Shown here piece after piece: positions 56,478 through 64,000 of a stretch of 64,000 nt of DNA. A program made the position numbers and the translations under genes. The first letter of the stretch is position 1; each line of letters starts with the position of its first letter. Source of the stretch: Arenicola marina (lineage: Eukaryota > Annelida > Polychaeta > Arenicolidae); assembly GCA_964019135.1 (NCBI GenBank), contig OZ025253.1, positions 35,576,548 through 35,640,547 on the forward strand, given 5' to 3'. A model generated the notes under the pieces. That model searched no databases. It was not told the origin of the DNA and worked only from the letters and a program-made list of their open reading frames with translations.

Positions 56478-57985
56478 CTATGACTTACGAGGATACTGAT
56501 GCGACCTGTTGGGCCACTTCTACGACTTGTGGGGACCCTGCTGCGACATGTACCGGCACTGCTAAGACCTATAGGGACACTGCTACGACCCGAGAGGACA
56601 CTGCTGCGACCTGTAACGGCACTGCTACGATCAGTGAGGACACTGCTACGACCTACAGGGACACTGCTGCGACCTGTGGGAACCCCGATATACGACCTAT
56701 GGGGACACTGCTACGACATGTAGGGACACAGCTACGACCGGTAAGGACACTGTTACGACTTGTGGGGACACTGCTGCGACATGTACCGGCAGCGCTACGA
56801 TCAGTGAGGACTCTTCTGAGACCTGTAGGAACACCGCTACGACATATGGGGACACTGCTACGACCTACAGGGACACTGCTACGACCTGTAGGGACACTGC
56901 TACGACCTGTGGGGACAGAGTTACGACCTGTGGGGACAGTGCTACGACCTGTAGTGACACGACCTGTGAGGACACTGCTACGACCTATATGGACACTGCC
57001 ATGACCTGTGGGAACACTTCTACGACCTGTACGGACACTGCTATGACATGTGACGTCACTGCTGCGGACAGTGAGAGCAATGCTATGACCCGTAGGGACG
57101 CTGCTACGACCTATAGAGACAAAACTACGACCTGTGGGGACACATCTACGGCCAATGAGGACGCTGCTACGACCTGTGGGGACACTGCTACGACCTGTAG
57201 GGACACTGCTACGACCTGTGGGGACACTGCTAAAACCTGTGGGGACACTGCCACGATCTGTAAGGACACTGCTACGACATGTTGGGACACTGCTATGACC
57301 TGTAGGGAAACTCCTGGGGCCAGTGAGGACACTGTTACGACCTCTAGGGACACTGCTACGACCTGCAGAGACACTGCTACCTGCTACGATCTGTGGGGAC
57401 ACTGCTTCAACCTGTAGGGACACGGTTACGACATATGGGGACGCTGCTGCGACCTGTGGAAACACCGATACGACCTGTGGAGACACCGATACGACCTATG
57501 CGGACACAGCTACGACCTGTAAGGACACTGTTACGACTTGCGGGGACACTGCCATGCCCTGTAGGGACACTGCTGCCATGACCTGTGGGGCCACAGCTAC
57601 GGCCAATGAGGACACTGCTATGACCTGTAGGGCCACTGCTACGACCTGTGGGGACACTGCTATGACCTGTAGGGACACTGCTACGACCTTTGGGGACACT
57701 GCTATGACCTGTAGGGAAACTCATAGGGCCAGCGAGGACACTGTTACGACATGCAGGGGCACTGCTGCGACCGGTCGGGACACTGCTTCAACCTGCAGGG
57801 ACACGGCTACGACAGGTGGGGACACTGCTGCCATGACATGTAGGGACACTGCTGCCATGACCTCTAGGGACACTGCTACAACCTGTGGAGACACTGCTGT
57901 GCGGCTACGACCTGTATGGACACTGCTACGACCTGTGGGGACACTGCTACGACTTGTACGGACACTGCCATCTCAATTCTTGCTT
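56478..57985. repeat. 21-bp minisatellite, ~1.5 kb
   Basis: About 70 units of ACGACCTGTGGGGACACTGC plus T. Because 21 is divisible by three, every frame stays open for long stretches (TTCGDTA, LRPVGTL and VPTGRSS heptads). Frames shift at scattered indels, as expected of non-coding repeats. Confidence 0.96.
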
Positions 57986-57999
57986 CTGTGTTATCGAGA

Positions 58000-58680
58000 G
58001 TGATTGTTTAAGCGTGTTGGATGCTCCTTAGCAAATGCATGTGTAACGTTGCGAAGAAGGCGAGTTAAAATATAACATTTAGCAGCAAATTATTTCTCCA
58101 GTTCGATTTCTACGCTTTCATGTAAAAAGTACATCTTGTAGACACGAAATTGAGGCGTTCTTGCTGCTGAGTTAATTCAGGATGTATGTCCTCTTCCTTG
58201 TCCCCTTACATTTAAACTACGTACAGTAATGTGACTCATTGTAACACGGTTCACTTTCCATGGTCTTCCTTCTAGAACAAATGTGTGTAGCATTATTACG
58301 ATGTTTGAGGTTACTAATGTATTGGCCGTATATATCATGCGAGTAGATACATACAACGCGAGGATGAAATATTTTATTATATATAAGTATATATATATAT
58401 ATATATATATTGCAATATGTCCGGTTGGAGTAAACAGGCAGTATCCTCGAGTATGGCCACATGGCGAAAAGCCAGGCGAATTTAGACCACCTGACTTGTA
58501 AGCCCAAGTCACAGTTATCCACAAAAGGTCGAGGGCAGGCTGGCCTTATCGCTGGTTAGGATAACTGACATGGATGCTCACATGGAAAACAGGGCCCACA
58601 TCGAAACCGGCACCGTAATGGTACTGGCATGAAAACAAAACACCATAATCGCATCACCATAACAAGACCACATCGCGCTC
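58000..58680. other. no recognisable gene
   Basis: Contains an (AT)n run at about 58386-58411 and otherwise ordinary AT-rich sequence. Confidence 0.5.
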
Positions 58681-58686
58681 ACGTAG

Positions 58687-58915
58687 GCGTGAAGTCTGAG
58701 TGATGGGTGATCAAGGCGTGAGGTCTGGGTGATGGGTGACCAATTTGTGAGGTCTGAGTAATGGGTGACCAAGGTGTGAGGTCTGAGTAATGGGTGGCCA
58801 AGATGTGAGGTCTGAGTGATGGGTGACCAAGGTGTGAGGTCTGAGTGATCGGTGACCAAGGTGTGAGGTTTGAGTGATGGGTGACCCAGGTGTGAGGTTT
58901 GAGTGATGGGTGACC
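58687..58915. repeat. 29-bp minisatellite
   Basis: Eight units of GTGAGGTCTGAGT.ATGGGTGACCAAG. The minus-strand open frame (ITQTSHLGHPSLRPHTL) comes from the repeat. Confidence 0.93.
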
Positions 58916-58919
58916 CCAC

Positions 58920-59980
58920 GAGCGCTTAACTTCTTCGTTCATTATTAGTCCCCACGCGGTCATCTGCACTAAGCCCCACATCCCATAGTGTATATATAGC
59001 AAAGAGTATGCAACAAAAAACCGGCGCTGCCAATACCGCCTCAACTTCCAAGTCCATCGGCAAGCTAAATTGGAATTATCCCACCATACGTCTCCATTTC
59101 CAACATCACAATTATTTTATCTTCTTAACTAATCTTACTTTAGATCATAATATTCGCAGTTACTACGGCAAAAAGACGCATTTGTGCATTTTAAATCTCT
59201 TGAGTGGAATGTGATATTGGTGCAGATGACACGCTGTTTTAACTAATCATATTATGGAATGTCATATTGTTTCACTGCAAGGGCCTGCTTACGATTTGTA
59301 TATTCGCACCTCCATAATGAAAGGGTTATTTCCAATGGATATTAGGACTGTTCCGTCAGTGCACTTACTGTATGAGCTGTCATGTTTATACATGTAACCC
59401 TGAGGTGAAATTGAATAGATGAATAGGTAGGTTGTGTAGTCTCGCTAACCAAAGTCAGATTGCTGAGTGTTATCACGTCGACCCGGCGTCACCGTCTGTC
59501 TCAAGTGGTGTTGCCAGTATAATAATGCATCACATAGTTAAAAAGAACACATTTCAGAGTGTCTGAACGTGTTTCTCAATCTAGTGATCTAGGATGGGCG
59601 GTAGTAATACTGATATATGGATGCCACTTCAGACATATACGTAAGTGTAGACCAGATGTTTTATTAAGGGAAAAGACATGCGGTGTAGCCAGCATTCTAA
59701 TGAGGCGTTTACCTCTCACAGCCTGTACCGCTATAGGTTTATTATACAGAGCTCCTCCATGCCACATGTGCATTATGCGCATCACGCACTGCCATCCATC
59801 GCGATTGACGAGTTGCTAACCTTTGGGCCTTTAAAAGTAAATAAGAACATATGGCCATATAAGTAGGAAAACTCTCTTTCTGCTCATGGTCGCTAAGAAC
59901 ATTGTACCATATTGCCCCTATATTGTTCGGAGAGAATGTTGGAGAGGACCATGATAGGCCGGACACGGGGTACGGTGAAC
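58920..59980. other. no recognisable gene
   Basis: Bases 59426-59530 are weakly similar to 30605-30720 (GGTTGTGTAGTC...CTCAAG). Nothing else is supported. Confidence 0.4.
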
Positions 59981-59984
59981 GTTG

Positions 59985-60505
59985 TGGGATGGAGTGATCG
60001 GTGGAAAGGGTATGGTGAGTGATGTGGGGTGGGGTGATGGGTGGAGAGGGTATGGTGAGTGATGTGGGGTGGGGTGATGGGTGGAGAGGGTATGGTGAGT
60101 GATGTGGTGTGGAGGGGAGCGATTGGTGGAGAGGGTAAGGTAAGTGATGCAAGGTGGAGTGGAGTGATGAGTGGGGAGGGTATGGTGAGTGATGTGGTGT
60201 GGAGGGGAGTGATGGGTGGAGAGGGTATGGTGAGTGATGTGGGGTGAAGTGATGGATGCTGAGGGTATAGTGAGTGGGGTGGGGTGGTGTGATGGGTGGA
60301 GAGGGTATGGTGAGCTGGCTGGGGTGGCATGATGGGTGGAGAGGCTATGGTGAGCGGGGTGGGGTGATGTGATGGGTGGAGAGGGTATGGTGATCGGGTT
60401 GGGGGTGGCATGATGGGTGGAGAGGGCTTGGTGAGCGGGGTGGGTGATGTGATGGGTGTAGAGGGCATGAAGATAGCGGTGGGGTGGCGTGATGGGTGAG
60501 GACGG
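59985..60505. repeat. 40-bp minisatellite
   Basis: About 13 units built on GGTGATGGGTGGAGAGGG and TATGGTGAGTGATGTGG. Several consecutive units near 60021-60100 are exactly 40 bases. Open frames across it are artefacts. Confidence 0.94.
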
Positions 60506-61224
60506 TATGGTGTACTCCAACATACACCTTTTTACCGGGAACCAGTCAGGCGAAGTGTATGAGGCCATACGTTGGGTTCACTAACATCGGGTGGAACGTG
60601 TGCAATATGTACGGAGTGAATCAGCGGTTACATCTTTAAGGACAGTAACGTTCTGGATACTGGGTTTCACCACGTGCTGGTGTATCACGGTTCAAGAATA
60701 TTCAGCGTTCCTTGAGCGCATATTAATCCGGATACAGATAAAAACCGGTGGAATATATTTCCCAACTATTGATAGACCAAGGAACCAACGGTGAAAGTAC
60801 AAAAGTGAGTACAACGATGGTGTTGAACAGTGTGCAACAGTTGACATAGTCAGCACACGTGATATATGGGGAAGAAGTGGGGGAAACCTGCTCTGAATCG
60901 CGAATCCCCAAGAATTAGGGAAAGCAATTTGCAGTAAATGGCAGTAAATGGGGAAACGCATATGTCTAAGAATTTCTGAATGCCCATCGCTGACATCGGA
61001 AAAGGTATCCCGCCCCTCTCATATATGGCAGAGAGGAGTGAGGCATGCCCCAGCCCCCCCCCCTCCATGCTGATATATAACTTATAGTCCGTGAGCCAGG
61101 GCCTTCAAATCTTGAAGTTGAATACCAAATCGAGGGACTAGGCGCCACTGTGGTTTTTTAGATTGCCTGGCACATCAAGAGTATGAAATAATGTGATGGA
61201 CTTGAGTAGTATACAGCTAAATAT

Positions 61225-61565
61225 CTTTTGGCCGCCATTTCCAAAAATGGTGGCCATAAACTTGCGCAATATATATCTTGGCGGATTCAGAATATGCTAC
61301 CGAGCAAATATACGTTCTGTTACGATATGAGGTAGAAAATCCTGAAACAAAATCAGTTTTCGCAGGCAAAGCCAATTTTCCTCAATTCGGCGGCCATTTT
61401 GAAAATGACGGTCAAAAACGTTTGCAAAATATATCTTGGCAGATGCTGATCTTTTTACTGGGCAAATATACGTAACTTCTATCACGACTTGAGGCAGAAA
61501 ATCTTGAAACAAAATCGTTTTTCGGAGGAAAAGCCAATTTTTCTGCTTTCCGCGGCCATTTTTAA
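61225..61565. repeat. 160-bp tandem duplication with GGCGGCCATTTT borders
   Basis: Two units of about 160 bases share AATATATCTTGGC, CAAATATACGT and AAAGCCAATTTT. A GGCCGCCATTT-type element starts each and ends the block (61230, 61390, 61551). These resemble YY1 sites. Between 60510 and 61225 no gene is seen. Confidence 0.85.
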
Positions 61566-61689
61566 ATACATGTGTTTAGATCTCATAAACATTTGACTAG
61601 ATTTTATACGCATTGGACATGATTTATTACAGAAAAATAGTCTAAAATCTTTTGATTAGGTACAGTATTAAACAGGTGTCTTAAATCTG

Positions 61690-62451
61690 TTGTTTGGTGA
61701 TATTCATCCCTAGTTTGTCAACGCACATCAAGAGACTGTGCTCCACTTTCAGGGGTTCCTGACAGGGAACACATTCTGGAGGTGGAGATAGCAAAGGGTG
61801 AAGTAAATATGTCCAATTCGGAGTCTCCGAATGACAACGTCCCTCCGCCTACCGCGGATTTATGGCCGTTTGGTACCCACAGTAGGCTGAAGCCGTTCTA
61901 ATTTGTTGTGAGAACTTTCATGCTAGGACGATTGCTAACCTTCCTTTATTATATTATGTTTGTACGGCTTCAAGTCTGGGTATGGACACTGGACTGGCAA
62001 GACATTGTCATTCAAAGCCTCTTTGGCGGCAGCGTCTGCTAGACTATTTCCGTCTATGCCTATATGGCTAGGGATCAAGCAGAAAACTACCGCCTTCCTA
62101 TTGCATATCAAATTATTGCACTTTATAAGTATATCTTGTATTAAGGGATTTTCATATTTCCGATATTCTATGGCTTTTATACATGATAGGGAATCTGAGT
62201 ATATGATAGATTTGCCATGTAGTGAATTTTCTATATGATATATTTGTCATGTAGTGAGTTTTCTGAATGATATATTTGTCATGTAGTGAGTTTTCTATAT
62301 ATTCAAGTGTCATTATTAGAGCCACTGATTCGGCGGTGTATATAGAACATTGGTCTGGGAGACAGTTGTTGCACTGGTTCTTACCAGAACTGCTCATGCT
62401 TTTGAACCTATTTGACACGTTTATATATAAATATTTGGAGACATATAGCAA
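61690..62451 (-). pseudogene. LINE RNase H domain and C-terminal Cys motif (decayed)
   Basis: The minus strand reads, from 62400 downwards, SIYTAESVALIMTLEYIE, IIYSDSLSCIKAIEYR, VFCLIPSHIGIDGNSLADA, then RRRDVVIRRLRIGHIYFT and ECVPCQEPLKVEHSLLMC. These are the RNase H catalytic E, D and D regions and the terminal CxxC...H...C motif of I/Jockey-type LINEs. Stops and frameshifts break it. A 32-base segment tandemly repeated at 62204-62300 disrupts the frame inside RNase H. It is unrelated to the 40-kb element, which lacks RNase H. Confidence 0.85.
62204..62300. repeat. 32-bp tandem triplication inside the RNase H fragment
   Basis: GATATATTTGTCATGTAGTG and AGTTTTCTNNAT repeat three times. The two extra units add 64 bases and shift the frame. 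Confidence 0.85.
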
Positions 62452-62459
62452 TTGCTAGC

Positions 62460-63645
62460 TCATATAGATCTAAATCATTAAGTAGAATAAGTCTTACATA
62501 GGCTTTTATTTATGTAGTTTATAACTCAGATCATCAAATCATATATTAGATTTCAACTTATATTTGTCAAAACAAATCTGATGATTACACAAATGTGGAT
62601 ATTCAGAATTTCATCGTAATTTAGCAAATTGACATCAAGAGGGCTGACATAGACCTACAAAGCCAATGCCATGTATTCTGGAATGTTGCAAATTTCAATA
62701 ATCCAACATTAGCACTATACTTATAAACTATGTATATTTCCAATTAGTTATATCAATGATTAGTTTTTTATTTAATACTGCTAGGCCATGGGCTAATTAG
62801 TATATATAGGAATTTTAAGTGCCGGTACATGTGTGTATCCATTTAAATAGCAATATCATGCTATCTAAACAAAGTGCTACTAACATTTAACCTTCATAAC
62901 ATCATGCAGAGTGCTATCTCTATCAATTTCAACTATCAGTTATTTGTAATAGACTGATTCAAAAATGTCTTAATTATGAAGCCTACTGTTGAAGTATCTG
63001 CTCTTTGTAAACAAAGGTATACGGTTTTGGTTTACCTGAAGTTAATTCTGAGATAACATATATGAGTATGATTTACATGATTACTTAACATCAACAAACC
63101 TAGAAAGTAGGTATGTTTAAATTACTAGATGACATAAATAATTTAGCAAAATGACACAACCAGGGGTGGCATATACCTATAAAGCCAATGCCATGTATTC
63201 TTGAATGTTACAAATTCTATTACACTGAATCAAAAATGTCTTAAGTGTGAAGCCTATTCTTGAAGTATCAGATTTTCTAAACATTAATATGATTTTTTGT
63301 ATTACCTAAAGTTAAAGCCATTTTGGTACACACACTACATAGCCATTAACATGTACAGGTATTCCTGAATGCCGCACATCTCGTAATCATTTCCATTAAT
63401 TCTTTACTTATCCACTCCAAAGGTATCTTTAGATTGTATCTAATATATTGTCAAATAAATCTGAAGAGTGAAACTCCTACATATATTGCATGAAAATATG
63501 TATGACATGTATGAAATACAACTACTGTATGAAGCTATACAATTGACCATCCAGAATTGGCATATTAATATATAAAAATTCACAGATAAATATATGTCAT
63601 GGCTATAACAGTAATATTGTAATGACAGGAACATTTTGACAGCCT
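62460..63645. other. AT-rich, no recognisable gene
   Basis: Contains diverged repeated phrases (AAAGCCAATGCCATGTATTCT at about 62658 and 63181; CAAAAATGTCTTAA at 62961 and 63228). This suggests an old duplication of about 520 bases. Confidence 0.5.
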
Positions 63646-63649
63646 GCAT

Positions 63650-63903
63650 ACTTCACGTACTGGTCAGCCTGCAGTCCCCCCGTACTGTTCAGTCTGCACT
63701 CTGCCCGTACTTTTCAGGCTGTCTACTAACCGTACTGGACAGCCTGAACTCTCCCCCTACTGGTCACGCAATGCCCACCCCGTACTGGTCACTTTCGCGC
63801 TTAGGCCGTCCTGGTCAGCCTGCGCTCACCCCGTACTGGTCAGCCAGTGCTCACCCCGTACTGGTCAGCAAGCACTCTCCCTGTACTGGTCAGTCTGCAC
63901 TAG
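63650..63903. repeat. 25-bp minisatellite
   Basis: Ten or so units of CCCCGTACTGGTCAGCCTGC plus CTCA-like ends. A very C/G-rich stretch (CGCCCGC repeats) follows to the window end. Confidence 0.92.
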
Positions 63904-64000
63904 AGATCTGCGCGGGCGCCCCTTATCTCCCTGCGCCCGCCCCGCGCTCTGACCGCCCCACCCCGCGCCCGCAAGAACTGTGCCCGCGCCCGCTAGAACT

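Noticed and set aside
56480..58003. Heptad-repeat proteins (TTCGDTA; VPTGRSS) of up to 277 codons
   Set aside because: These result from a 21-bp minisatellite that is open in all frames on both strands; frames jump at indels, and there is no start or splice context.
59742..60568. Pro/His/Ser-rich minus-strand frames (SPYPLHPSHHPTPLTI)
   Set aside because: Translation of the 40-bp minisatellite.

Overview
This is a window of an animal genome, most likely a marine invertebrate. Genes are split by GT-AG introns, tandem repeats and dG/dC runs are abundant, and there are non-LTR retrotransposons and tRNA-derived SINEs. The soluble guanylate cyclase and the expanded Mab-21/cGAS-like family would fit amphioxus or another invertebrate deuterostome or lophotrochozoan, but the sequence alone does not settle the species.

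Bases 2-5590 (+) hold the last seven coding exons of a soluble guanylate cyclase beta-2-type gene. The joined frame is open for 539 codons, with correct splice sites and phases. Both metal-binding aspartates and both guanine-specificity residues are present, and the protein ends in a CaaX box (CVIS). The intron at 3120-4109 contains an almost perfect inverted copy of coding exon 1865-2003.

A second gene family runs through the window. A Mab-21/cGAS-like nucleotidyltransferase gene can be modelled at 33423-37666 (+) from two short 5' exons and one large catalytic exon. Its catalytic triad is intact, but one frameshift lies in or near a G run at about 37086. A truncated paralogue without the catalytic core lies at 6323-8433. 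It is split by a 646-bp DNA transposon with terminal inverted repeats and a perfect 9-bp target duplication. The homology continues downstream of both copies (to about 9810 and 39075), so this is a segmental duplication. An isolated paralogue of the N-terminal exon is at 21358-21718.

The remaining intergenic DNA is a mosaic of duplicated modules. One block (12.55-16.16 kb) recurs inverted at 25.48-27.78 kb and carries two exon-like coding segments. Another module, ordered 19-mer array, R2, R1, then an LCFELLIDY exon, recurs in whole or in part at 10.3-13.1, 27.9-33.1 and 53.5-56.4 kb. A CR1/Jockey-like LINE with three lesions occupies about 40.14-44.23 kb. An RNase H fragment of another LINE is at 61.69-62.45 kb (-).

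From 45.6 to 60.5 kb the window is dominated by minisatellites: a 28-mer, a 7.2-kb 22-mer satellite with higher-order structure, a 19-mer, a 21-mer, a 29-mer and a 40-mer. Long open frames in these arrays follow from the repeats and are not genes. The last 1.5 kb is AT-rich sequence followed by a 25-mer array. No prokaryotic features, rRNA genes or intact tRNA genes were seen.
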